The notes beneath the pieces are model-generated. The model had not been told where the DNA came from. It saw only the letters and a program-made list of their open reading frames with translations, and did no database searches. A DNA stretch of 64,000 nt, from assembly GCA_031291615.1 (NCBI GenBank), contig JARLIS010000043.1, forward strand, positions 62,001-126,000, given 5' to 3'. This DNA is from Parvibaculum sp. GTDB lineage: Bacteria > Pseudomonadota > Alphaproteobacteria > Parvibaculales > Parvibaculaceae. Position numbers and translations under genes: made by a program. Each line of letters begins with the position of its first letter. Within the stretch, counting starts at the first letter, position 1. Below, piece after piece: positions 25,938 to 33,814 of the stretch.

Positions 25938-26716
25938 TGGATCTCGGTCTTCATGGACGCAAGGCGCTTGTCTGCGCGTCTTCGCGGGGGCTAGGCTATG
26001 CATGCGCTTTCGCACTGGCGCGTGAGGGCGCGAGCGTGACGATCAACGGCCGCGACGAAGCGCGTCTCAACCTCGCCAAGACCGCGATTGAGAAGGAAGC
26101 GGGGCGCGAGGTGCGCGCGATCGTTGCCGATATCGGGGACGCGGATGGGCGCAAGCTCCTCATCGAGGCCTGCGGCGACAGCGACATTCTCGTCAACAAC
26201 AATGCCGGTCCGCCGCCCGGCCGGTTCGAGGATTGGGACGAGGAGGCCTGGACCAGCGCCATCAATGCCAACATGCTGCCGGCGCTGATGCTGATCCGCG
26301 GCCTGCTGCCCGGCATGAGGGCGCGCAAATTCGGCCGCATCGTCAACATCACCAGCGCCATGGTGAAATCGCCCATGGCGCCGATGGGTCTTTCGACGGC
26401 GGCGCGCACGGGGCTCACCGCCGCCTGCAAGGCGCTGGCGCCCGAAGTCGCGGCCGACAATGTGACCATCAACAATCTTCTGCCCGAGCGCTTCGACACC
26501 GAACGCCAGCAACAGATGGCGAAGCTCGCAATGCAATTCAAAGGCATCACATACGAAGAAGCGCGGGCGGAGATTGCCAATTCCATCGCAGCAAAGCGCT
26601 TCGGAAGGCCGGAGGAATTCGGCGACGCCTGCGCCTATCTTTGCAGCGCGCAGGCGGGCTTCATTTCCGGGCAGCAGCTCCAGCTCGATGGCGGCTCCTA
26701 TAAAGGATTGATCTGA
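25937..26716 (+). CDS. SDR-family protein lacking the usual Tyr-Lys pair
   Basis: A 259-residue short-chain dehydrogenase/reductase-fold protein. The cofactor site ALVCASSRGLGYACAFALAR and VNNNAGPPPG are present. At the catalytic site the Ser of NITSAMVK is kept, but 13 residues later there is Ser instead of Tyr, and the Lys four residues further is Arg (in GLSTAARTGL). Some SDR subgroups share this change; whether they are conventional oxidoreductases is unclear. Position between the flavin hydroxylase and the FAH hydrolase suggests a step on a diol or ring-cleavage product. Confidence 0.85.
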   Translation: MDLGLHGRKALVCASSRGLGYACAFALAREGASVTINGRDEARLNLAKTAIEKEAGREVRAIVADIGDADGRKLLIEACGDSDILVNNNAGPPPGRFEDWDEEAWTSAINANMLPALMLIRGLLPGMRARKFGRIVNITSAMVKSPMAPMGLSTAARTGLTAACKALAPEVAADNVTINNLLPERFDTERQQQMAKLAMQFKGITYEEARAEIANSIAAKRFGRPEEFGDACAYLCSAQAGFISGQQLQLDGGSYKGLI

Positions 26717-26718
26717 CG

Positions 26719-27780
26719 ATGGCGGAAACGATCGCCATTGCGCCTCTCGGCGAGGCGCTCACTTTCGCGCGCATCCGCGAGCAGACCGGCCATCGCGTCA
26801 TCGCCGTGACCTCCTATCGCGAGGGACGGATCGGCGGCGTCGATCTGTCGGCGCTGATAAATGGGCCCGACGATGATGCGATCGATCTCTTCAATCGGCT
26901 GGACTACGCCTCGCTCGAAACCGCTATCCTCAAAGCGGACAATCTCATTGAGACGCAGGCCGGCAACCTCGACATGCCCGTCAAGTTGCGCGACGCGCAT
27001 ATAGCCGTCGGCACGAACTACCGCGAGCACGCCAATGAATCGACGGTCAAAGGCGGGCCGTTTCTCTTTCCGAAAATGGTCGCGCCTACCTCATCGCTTT
27101 CTCCGGTGTCGGCGGGCGAGGCGCTTCTCGACTATGAAGTCGAATTGTCGCTGGTGACGATGACGCCGCTTGCGGCGAATGACGGCCCGGCGGGTGGGCT
27201 CATTCTCTGCAACGACTTCACCGACAGGGCGCTGCTGGTGCGCCATATCGACCCCAGGAATCCGCAATCGGGGCGCGGCTTCACGACGGGCAAGAGCGCA
27301 CCGGGCTATCTGCCGGTCGGAAATCTTTTCGTGGTGCCGCGCGACCTGGATTCATTCGTTGCGAAACTGACGCTTCAGCTTTCGGTGAACGGCGCCGAGC
27401 GGCAACATGGTCCCGCGACCGACTGGATCTGGAATTTCCGCGACATCCTGCGCGAAGCGCGACAGCGGCGCGACGCGCGCTGGGCCTATCGCGGCGGCGA
27501 GGTTCGCCTGCCGTTCGACGGCGACGGGACCATTCCGGCGCGCACGCTGCTGATGGCTGGAACGCCGGCCGGCACCGTTTTTCAGGGCCTTTCGGCGGCC
27601 GACTATTTACTGGGCATCCGCGACTTTCTGCTGCGCGGCGGACGAAGGCCGATCATCTCCTGTCTTATCGAGCGCTATATTGCGAGGGCGCGCGCGAGGC
27701 GGATCTATCTCCAGCCGGGCGACAGGGTAGACATCCGTGTCGACTATCTGGGCGCGCTTTCGACCACGGTCCTTGCCTAG
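26719..27780 (+). CDS. Fumarylacetoacetate hydrolase family protein
   Basis: A 353-residue protein with the FAH catalytic fold in its C-terminal two-thirds. The acidic metal-binding segment is LLDYEVELSLV, and later family marks are ILCNDFTDRAL, GRGFTTGKSAPGYLPVG and RTLLMAGTPAGTVFQG. Members hydrolyse or hydrate C-C bonds in ring-cleavage products. It begins 2 bases after the SDR stop and ends the operon. Together the four genes form a plausible hydroxylation, ring cleavage and hydrolysis path. Confidence 0.88.
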   Translation: MAETIAIAPLGEALTFARIREQTGHRVIAVTSYREGRIGGVDLSALINGPDDDAIDLFNRLDYASLETAILKADNLIETQAGNLDMPVKLRDAHIAVGTNYREHANESTVKGGPFLFPKMVAPTSSLSPVSAGEALLDYEVELSLVTMTPLAANDGPAGGLILCNDFTDRALLVRHIDPRNPQSGRGFTTGKSAPGYLPVGNLFVVPRDLDSFVAKLTLQLSVNGAERQHGPATDWIWNFRDILREARQRRDARWAYRGGEVRLPFDGDGTIPARTLLMAGTPAGTVFQGLSAADYLLGIRDFLLRGGRRPIISCLIERYIARARARRIYLQPGDRVDIRVDYLGALSTTVLA

Positions 27781-27983
27781 CCGCCCCGCCCACCGACGCT
27801 GCCCCTGAGTAGATTCCGAAGCTACCGCCGCCCGGCACCCAGCAGCTATTTTCAGCAGGCCGCCATATCGGCGCGAAACACCCCCGCTCCTGTTCCTACC
27901 GATGAGCAGCATCGGCGGAATGCAACCGCACGAAACCTCCGGGGCGCAAGCCTCCGGGAAAAATTACGTAACAGGAGAACACC

Positions 27984-28175
27984 ATGCCTCTCATCCAACT
28001 TGTCGTCGTTCTGATCGTCGTCGGCGTCCTGCTCTGGCTCGTCAATACCTACATCCCGATGGATCAAAAGATCAAAAGCATCCTCAACGTCGTCGTCGTC
28101 ATCGTCGTGGTACTCTGGTTGCTACAGGTATTCGGCGTGCTCGGCTCCATGGACACCATCCATATCGGTCGATGA
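27984..28175 (+). CDS. Thivi_2564-type small membrane protein
   Basis: A 63-residue protein with two hydrophobic helices, roughly 3-22 (PLIQLVVVLIVVGVLLWLV) and 33-53, joined by NTYIPMDQKIKSIL. It matches the small membrane protein family named after Thivi_2564. An AGGAG lies 6 bases before the ATG. Function unknown; it appears to be a stand-alone gene with its own leader. Confidence 0.75.
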   Translation: MPLIQLVVVLIVVGVLLWLVNTYIPMDQKIKSILNVVVVIVVVLWLLQVFGVLGSMDTIHIGR

Positions 28176-28257
28176 CGCCGACTGGGTAGTTTCCGAGTCT
28201 GACGCCGTCTATTTGGTTCGAGCTAGGTTCCGCATTGGAGCGTAAGGAGAACCGTAT

Positions 28258-28485
28258 ATGGCCCAGTCGGCAAATTTCCCACCCGATGAACAACGCGCGG
28301 CCACAGCCCACTATCGGGCGGCCGCGCACTATCGAAGTGCTGCCTATCATCATCATCAAGCCGCTCATCATTACGATCTCGGCCTGAATGAAGATGCCTG
28401 GAAACATGCGAATGCGGCCAATGGGCATTGCGAGCTCGCCCGACAGCTGACCGCGGCCGCCAAAGACGCACCACGCGACCAATGA
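28258..28485 (+). CDS. Small His/Ala-rich protein of unknown function
   Basis: A 75-residue soluble protein with AAGGAG 9 bases before its ATG, which supports translation. The core AAHYRSAAYHHHQAAHHYDLG has a dense run of His and Tyr, and the whole protein is predicted as helical (Ala-rich, tandem helix-turn like). The His residues could bind metal, but nothing confirms that. No family recognised. Confidence 0.6.
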   Translation: MAQSANFPPDEQRAATAHYRAAAHYRSAAYHHHQAAHHYDLGLNEDAWKHANAANGHCELARQLTAAAKDAPRDQ

Positions 28486-28538
28486 AGCGGCGCGCGCCAT
28501 GAGTCCAATCGTCGGAGCGCTTCGAACCCGGTAGTCCC

Positions 28539-29435
28539 TCAGCGAGCAAAGTGGCGGATGTCGTCGCTCAGGTAGCCGAAGCTGCTCATTTCCGGCGCAT
28601 GGGCTTCAACGATGCGCCGCACCTGCCTGCGCGACAACCGCTCTCGCCATTGCCCCGCCCTTCCTTCGCGGAAGAAGCGTTGGGCCGCGTCCGGCTTTTC
28701 ACGGAAGCCATGCTCTTCTTCCTGCGCGCGGAGGCGGGCAAAGGAAGATCGGTCGATGGCCTCGTCCATCTGTTCCGGCGTCGGGCTGAGCAGCAGATGG
28801 CGCGCGATCCGTGCAAAGGTCTCGAACGGTCGCTCAAGGAGATCCTCGTAACGTATAACGCAGATGGCGCGATGAGGCTTTGCAGTCCAGCTCCGCACAT
28901 GCTGGCCCCAGGAGCCGTAAACTTCGTAGACGCTTTTTTCGCTGACGTCCGTTTCCATTCCTTCAAGCGCCATCTGTTCGATAGCAGTGTCTATGTCGCA
29001 GCCCATGTGGTGTGCGAAAGATATGACGACATCGAGAGGATTTCGGACAAGGTAGATCGCGCCGGACGTGACGGCGAAGTTGATGGTCGGATGCCCCCTG
29101 TCCATCACGAGAGCATGATGCGTCTTGACGAGGGTAAGTCCGCCTGCCTGAACCGCGATCTCCTCCTGAACACGGGGCCTTGCCGCCGCGATTTCGGCGC
29201 GGCTCGCGCTTGTTACCGGTTTGCCGAGATGGGGCTCATAGCGCTTGGCGGCGAGATCCCAGGTCGTGAATTCGTTGATGTCGTTGATGTCATGCGCCGC
29301 GGCCTTGCCTTCGAGACTTCCAAACAAATTGTGGAGGAAGGTTCGGGTCCATGTGTTGCCCGACTTCGGGTAGGAGGCAAGCCAGACGATGCCGGAGGTG
29401 GAGCCGGAGGTGGTGTCGCTTTCAGATGCGGGCAT
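28539..29435 (-). CDS. PAPS-dependent sulfotransferase
   Basis: A 298-residue sulfotransferase. The PAPS 5'-phosphosulfate loop reads ASYPKSGNTWTRTFLHNLFG near residues 20-40, and the 3'-phosphate segment reads YLVRNPLDVVISFAHHMG near 130. It would move a sulfuryl group to a hydroxyl or amine. Its start overlaps the preceding acetyltransferase-like gene by 14 bases, so the two are coupled. The acceptor is unknown. Confidence 0.9.
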   Translation of the reverse strand: MPASESDTTSGSTSGIVWLASYPKSGNTWTRTFLHNLFGSLEGKAAAHDINDINEFTTWDLAAKRYEPHLGKPVTSASRAEIAAARPRVQEEIAVQAGGLTLVKTHHALVMDRGHPTINFAVTSGAIYLVRNPLDVVISFAHHMGCDIDTAIEQMALEGMETDVSEKSVYEVYGSWGQHVRSWTAKPHRAICVIRYEDLLERPFETFARIARHLLLSPTPEQMDEAIDRSSFARLRAQEEEHGFREKPDAAQRFFREGRAGQWRERLSRRQVRRIVEAHAPEMSSFGYLSDDIRHFAR

Positions 29436-29940
29436 GATCGAACCAGGCGACGCGGATTTGTTCTCCGCGATTGGTGTAGCCGGCGAGCGTGAAGCCTCCT
29501 ATCGGAGAGCTTGCCATGGTGGCCTTCTCGGCAAGGATCGGGCTTTGGAGGACGCCAGCCACGCCCATGACTGCTTCTTCGGGGTGCTCGCGCGACCACT
29601 GATCGAGAACGATAAAGCTATGCGCCAGTATTCTTCGGCCAACATTGTGCCTGCGGTATTCCGGGGCGACCAGACCGCGCAGCATGGCGAAACGATGCCG
29701 CAGGAACTCGATTTCCCGCACAAAGGCCGTTGCGACGGCTGCAAGCGCTCCCTCGACATAGGCCGCGCAAACCATCTCGTCGATCCGCAGATCGGCGTCT
29801 ACGCCTTCCGGCAGAACGCTCAACCTGCGCCATAGAGCCCTGGCGTCAGCTTCGACCTCGGCGTCGGGCTTTTTCCACACCGTACGCATCTCGACGCGGA
29901 GCGGGCCGGTGTCGAGAAGATGGGCAGGCGGCTCACGCAT
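29422..29940 (-). CDS. GNAT-like acetyltransferase
   Basis: A 172-residue protein with a GNAT-type acetyl-CoA segment, LRGLVAPEYRRHNVGRRIL near residues 85-105 (the R-x-x-N/G-x-G pattern after a beta strand). It sits directly upstream of, and overlaps, the sulfotransferase gene, so they may modify the same compound. The assignment rests on one motif plus overall length. Confidence 0.6.
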   Translation of the reverse strand: MREPPAHLLDTGPLRVEMRTVWKKPDAEVEADARALWRRLSVLPEGVDADLRIDEMVCAAYVEGALAAVATAFVREIEFLRHRFAMLRGLVAPEYRRHNVGRRILAHSFIVLDQWSREHPEEAVMGVAGVLQSPILAEKATMASSPIGGFTLAGYTNRGEQIRVAWFDHARI

Positions 29941-29973
29941 TGCGCGTTGCTCTTTCGCGGCTCGGCGGCTGTC

Positions 29974-30945
29974 TCAATTCAGCTTCCAGGCGAGCGACAG
30001 GAACGGCCCATGCTGGATGCTGTCGATGTTGTGGGAGCCGCTCGCGGCGCCCCCATCCAGCACCTGATAGGCGGCATCGTAGCGATAACCCGCCGAGACG
30101 GTCAAAGGACTCCGGGGTACGGCCCAATTCAGTTGCGCGGTGGCGTCGATCGTCGGCACGGTTACTTGCCGGGCGCGCGAGAATTCCGCGAACTGAGCCG
30201 GCGGCGAGCCCGCCGAGATATGCACTTCGTTCCTGGCGCTCTGGCGGCCGAAAAGAAGCCCCGCGCCAGCGCCGACGCCGAGCGATATGCCACGCGCTCC
30301 GAGATCGCCGGGGAGAGGCGATGTCGTTCGCGCAAAAAGACGCGGTCCAAACAAATCGGTGCGGCGCGACAGATCGAACTCGCCGGCCTGGGCGGGCGTA
30401 TATTTGGACGAGGTCGAGAAACTGCCGCGGGTGGCGGCATCGAATCGCGCGAAGCGAAGACCGCCGCCGACCGTCGTCGTGCCCGTTCCGAACAGCCCGA
30501 TGCCGACATCCCGGCCAATCTCGAAGTCGAGCGTCGTATGGGAGAGGTGCTGCTCCGTGCCAACCGCCTGATTGAAAGTCCCGTGCGCCGTCGGGTGGAT
30601 GTCGGCGAAATCGCGCGTGACATTGCGGGCGCGGCCGTAGCGGAGGCCTATCGCATAGCTATAGGGGCTGCCGGCAGGCTGGTAGGTGAGCTTGCCGCCT
30701 GCATCCAGCCCATTGCGCGGATGGATCGAGGTATCGGGAATGCCTGCGCTCGAGGTGAAGCTTCTCGAGGCACCCGTATCGTCAAAGTCATACTGACCCT
30801 GCAACGCTAACGACCAGATCCCCTGCCCCGGCTCGCCCGCGGAAGCACCGTCTGTTCCGCCAAGAAAGGCAAGCAAGGCTATGGTCGAAACCGAACAGAA
30901 AAGTCGTCTGTCTGGGCCTGAATTTTCCCAATAGCTCACGGCCAC
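29974..30945 (-). CDS. Outer-membrane beta-barrel protein
   Basis: A 323-residue exported protein starting at GTG 30945, with a strong GGGGGAGG upstream. A hydrophobic signal segment (STIALLAFLGGTDGASA) ends near residue 37. The rest alternates polar and hydrophobic residues with many Gly and aromatic turns (for example IGLRYGRARNVTRDF) and ends in FLSLAWKLN, as many barrels do. Its cargo is unknown. A role in uptake of hydrophobic substrates fits the neighbourhood but is only inference. Confidence 0.65.
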   Translation of the reverse strand: MAVSYWENSGPDRRLFCSVSTIALLAFLGGTDGASAGEPGQGIWSLALQGQYDFDDTGASRSFTSSAGIPDTSIHPRNGLDAGGKLTYQPAGSPYSYAIGLRYGRARNVTRDFADIHPTAHGTFNQAVGTEQHLSHTTLDFEIGRDVGIGLFGTGTTTVGGGLRFARFDAATRGSFSTSSKYTPAQAGEFDLSRRTDLFGPRLFARTTSPLPGDLGARGISLGVGAGAGLLFGRQSARNEVHISAGSPPAQFAEFSRARQVTVPTIDATAQLNWAVPRSPLTVSAGYRYDAAYQVLDGGAASGSHNIDSIQHGPFLSLAWKLN

Positions 30946-31059
30946 CTCCCCCTTTCCTCAGCCTTCCAGAATCACGTTCTGACAACACATATCTAGCGAA
31001 CCCGCTATAAGTTGCCTACCTTCCAGACCGACAATTTGGTTCATAAAGGCCGGGACGGG

Positions 31060-32091
31060 CTAGCCCTGAAACAGCTTTTCGCATCCGGTGCCTGCCAGAA
31101 TGGCGTCGACCGCGATCCTGTCGGCGCTCGAAAGCGCCGCGTGCTTCTCGCGCAGCCATTGCAGACATTTTCCCTGATATGGAAAAGGCTGCTGAACCCA
31201 TGGCTTGCCGTCGATCACGGTCCGCACCTCATCGCTTCCGGAGGCAAGCGCCAGCGCATTTGCGAGAAGCGCCGGCACGTAGACGCGACCTACTTCCTTT
31301 AACAGCCGGACGATCGTTGCGGGAATGTCGTCGCGCGTCATCCAGTCGCTTTCAGCGGCCGGCACGCCGGAACAATCGTCGAGGAGATCGACCCAGGCAT
31401 AGACGCGCGGCGCGCGGCGAAGCGTCTCCTCCATGGGCGTCGGATCGAAATGTGTGAGTTGGGTCAGTTGCCCGTAGACGCCGAAGTCCGACGCGCCGGG
31501 GCGACCGCCCATCAGAAAGGGCCGTACTTCCAGATGCGCCTTGAAGGCGTCGAGGAAGCGCAGATAGCTCGCCTCGATCACCGGCGCTGTGGTGTCGTTC
31601 GAGCCGACGACGTAGAGGCGCGAGATCTGCCGTTCTGAAATATAGGCTCCCATCTTCAATGCGTCTGCCTCGGGCGCGGTCAGAAAACTCCAGCGCGGCA
31701 GGACGGCGGCAGCTCGTTCGATGTCGGCCTTGTAGTACCAGCGGTAATGGAACATGGCCTTGGTCAGCCACTCGTCCGCATAGTCTTCAAGCAGATAGTC
31801 GAGAAACTCGATCACCGGATCTTCGGGCACGACCTTGCGGTCTGGATATTCCTTTTCGAAGCGCCTGATGAGCGGCGTCGAGTCGACCACAGCCTCTATC
31901 TCGCCTTGTGCGTTCGGCAGATAGAAAGTCGGCAGCAGCTGCACTTTCGGTTTCGGCAGGCCGCGTCTTTCTGACTCATTTCCCTGAAGCAATTGATAGG
32001 GAATGTGTCTGTAACGCAGAACGGCCAGCATCTTGCGCGTATAGGGCGACCCATAGACGCCGCGCAGCAGAATGGGGGCGGAACCGGACAT
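31060..32091 (-). CDS. Glutathione S-transferase-like protein
   Basis: A 343-residue protein with an N-terminal thioredoxin-fold GST domain (ILLRGVYGSPYTRKMLAVLRYRHIPY, listed in two parts here: GVYGSPYTRKM and YRHIPYQLL), then DSTPLIRRFEKEYPDR. A long helical C-terminal domain contains PFLMGGRPGASDFGVYGQL. It is larger than typical 200-residue GSTs. Divergent from a TetR gene, with a TGACA-type inverted repeat between them. GSTs can dehalogenate or open epoxides, which would fit the dehalogenase genes sharing the same repeat. Confidence 0.82.
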   Translation of the reverse strand: MSGSAPILLRGVYGSPYTRKMLAVLRYRHIPYQLLQGNESERRGLPKPKVQLLPTFYLPNAQGEIEAVVDSTPLIRRFEKEYPDRKVVPEDPVIEFLDYLLEDYADEWLTKAMFHYRWYYKADIERAAAVLPRWSFLTAPEADALKMGAYISERQISRLYVVGSNDTTAPVIEASYLRFLDAFKAHLEVRPFLMGGRPGASDFGVYGQLTQLTHFDPTPMEETLRRAPRVYAWVDLLDDCSGVPAAESDWMTRDDIPATIVRLLKEVGRVYVPALLANALALASGSDEVRTVIDGKPWVQQPFPYQGKCLQWLREKHAALSSADRIAVDAILAGTGCEKLFQG

Positions 32092-32164
32092 GGCGAATCT
32101 CCCTCTTCCTTCGTTCGTCGACCGAACCGGGCTTCCGCGACGGCATCGGCTGCAATGCTTCTTT

Positions 32165-32181
32165 TGACATAGTTTGTGTCA
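32165..32181. promoter_or_regulatory. Operator copy A: TGACA-type inverted repeat
   Basis: TGACA-TAGTTTG-TGTCA in the gap between the divergent GST and TetR genes. One of four related 17-bp elements (others at 35546, 35609 and 38927). Confidence 0.6.
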
Positions 32182-32291
32182 CTAGTCGGGAAAGCACAAG
32201 TCTTTGGCCCGATGCCGGGCATGACGCTGCTACGGTTGCGCAATGCGGCGCGAGGGGCTATTTCGGGAGCTGCACGAAATCGGAGATCGGC

Positions 32292-32876
32292 ATGGCCCGC
32301 AAGGGTGAGACCAGCGACGGGCGGCTCGACCGCAGCGTGAGGACCCGTGCGAAAATCGCGGCGGCCTGCATCGAGCTTGTCCGCGAGGGCAATCTGTCGC
32401 CCACCAGCGAAGACGTCGCGCTGCGTGCCGAGGTCGGCCACCGCACGGTCTTCCGCCACTTTCAGGATATGGAAAGCCTTCTGCGCGAGATCCAGTCGCA
32501 GGTCGAGGCCGCGATGATCAAGTTCATCCGCCCGGAAACCGAGGGCTATTTTCAGACGCGCCTTGCGACCCTGGTGAAGCGGCGCGGCCTCCTTTACGAA
32601 GAGACGACCAATTTCCGCCTGTCGACGATGGTTCGGATCTGGCAGTCGCCTTTCCTGCAACGCTCGAATGCCCGCTATCAGTCGGCACTCTGGGCTTCGA
32701 CGCAGGCGTCGCTGCCCGAGCTTGCCAAGGCGCCGGCGAATGTTCGGGCGGCAATCCGCAGCCTGCTGGCGTTTTCCACCTGGTACGAGCTGCGGCACGA
32801 GCAGGAGCTTTCCGTTCGGCAGGCCGCTCGCGTCCTCGTGCAAAGCATCGAAACGCTGCTCGGCAAGACTGCCTGA
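32292..32876 (+). CDS. TetR-family regulator, candidate master of the dehalogenase block
   Basis: A 194-residue TetR protein. I start at ATG 32292 (MARKGETSDG); the frame runs further upstream, but it would then cross the operator. The DNA-binding domain has RAKIAAACIELVREGNLSPT and the recognition region DVALRAEVGHRTVFRHFQDM. The C-terminal half is a standard helical ligand domain. It is divergent from the GST gene with an operator-like repeat between them, and the same repeat occurs three more times within 7 kb, so it likely controls several units. Confidence 0.87.
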   Translation: MARKGETSDGRLDRSVRTRAKIAAACIELVREGNLSPTSEDVALRAEVGHRTVFRHFQDMESLLREIQSQVEAAMIKFIRPETEGYFQTRLATLVKRRGLLYEETTNFRLSTMVRIWQSPFLQRSNARYQSALWASTQASLPELAKAPANVRAAIRSLLAFSTWYELRHEQELSVRQAARVLVQSIETLLGKTA

Positions 32877-32940
32877 AGACCGGGGGACTTGGACCGTCGC
32901 CGTTCGGTGTGAAGACGCTGCACTTGCGACAGCGCCAGGT

Positions 32941-33594
32941 TCAGCTTGCCGGCGTGAGCTTGAAGGTCCAGGTCCAGCCCTTGCCGTCATTGGTAACGAT
33001 CGTACTCGATGCAGCGTCTATGGACACGATATGCTCCGACCCCGTCGCCGGCATCGCCAGTATCATGGCGTTGGGAATGAACAAATCCATCTGCTCGCTG
33101 ACGTCCTTCGCAGGAATGGTAACGAATGCGCTTTGGCAGAAGGTGGCGATGCTGCCGCCGGCATAGCCGCGCGTCCCCGTCAGGTTCGCGATGCCGCCGG
33201 GCCCGTTCTCCAGCTTCTCCATGGTGAAGTGCTCGTAAGGGCTGGTCAGTTTCGGCGGCGCGCATTTCGGTTCGCCATTGCGGGGATCGATCACTTCGGA
33301 CTGGTAGTTCTTGAAGGTCGGCTCGCCGACAAGCTGAGCCGTCGTCTGATCCCAGCGCAACTCGATCTCGACGCGATCTTTCACGGCCGCCTCGTCGGCA
33401 ACTGCGGCTTTGCCCGTGAAGAGGTGCGTATGGGGGCCGTCATAAACGCCGACAACCGAATAATTGATCTCCGTGACGGTCGCCCATTTCATCATGACGG
33501 TCTGGTCGAAGTCCGCGGCTTGCGCAGGGACCGCCGCAAAAAATGCGAGACCGCCGGCTAATACGAGAGATATCGGGATATGGCGATTTTCCAT
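32941..33594 (-). CDS. Secreted protein of unknown function
   Basis: A 217-residue protein. ATG 33594 has GAGG 9 bases upstream and opens a clean signal peptide (HIPISLVLAGGLAFFAAVPA, cut at AQA-AD). The mature part is beta-rich with two cysteines (in KCAPPK and FCQSAF) that could pair. It ends GKGWTWTFKLTPAS. I recognise no family. It faces the TetR gene tail to tail and lies downstream of the sulfatase terminator. Confidence 0.65.
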   Translation of the reverse strand: MENRHIPISLVLAGGLAFFAAVPAQAADFDQTVMMKWATVTEINYSVVGVYDGPHTHLFTGKAAVADEAAVKDRVEIELRWDQTTAQLVGEPTFKNYQSEVIDPRNGEPKCAPPKLTSPYEHFTMEKLENGPGGIANLTGTRGYAGGSIATFCQSAFVTIPAKDVSEQMDLFIPNAMILAMPATGSEHIVSIDAASSTIVTNDGKGWTWTFKLTPAS

Positions 33595-33769
33595 CGAGTC
33601 ATTCCTCAAGGGAGATGATGCGTGCCAGTCGTCGGCATCCGATGACACTATGCCGCTTGGGCAATTGCAAGCCTCATCCGAGCCGGGTCAGGTTCGGACA
33701 TTCCCCTCACGGAGTGTCGTTCACGGACGGTTTTCTCCGGTCACACACCCGGTCCGGGAAAATGAAAAA

Positions 33770-33800
33770 GCCGCCCGTGCCGTATCGGGGCACAGGCGGC
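33770..33800 (-). terminator. Intrinsic terminator of the sulfatase gene
   Basis: Read on the minus strand, GCCGCCTGTGCC and GGCACGGGCGGC pair with one mismatch around a 7-base loop. Five T residues follow. It begins 15 bases past the sulfatase stop codon. Confidence 0.8.
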
Positions 33801-33814
33801 CTGAGTTTAATCCG

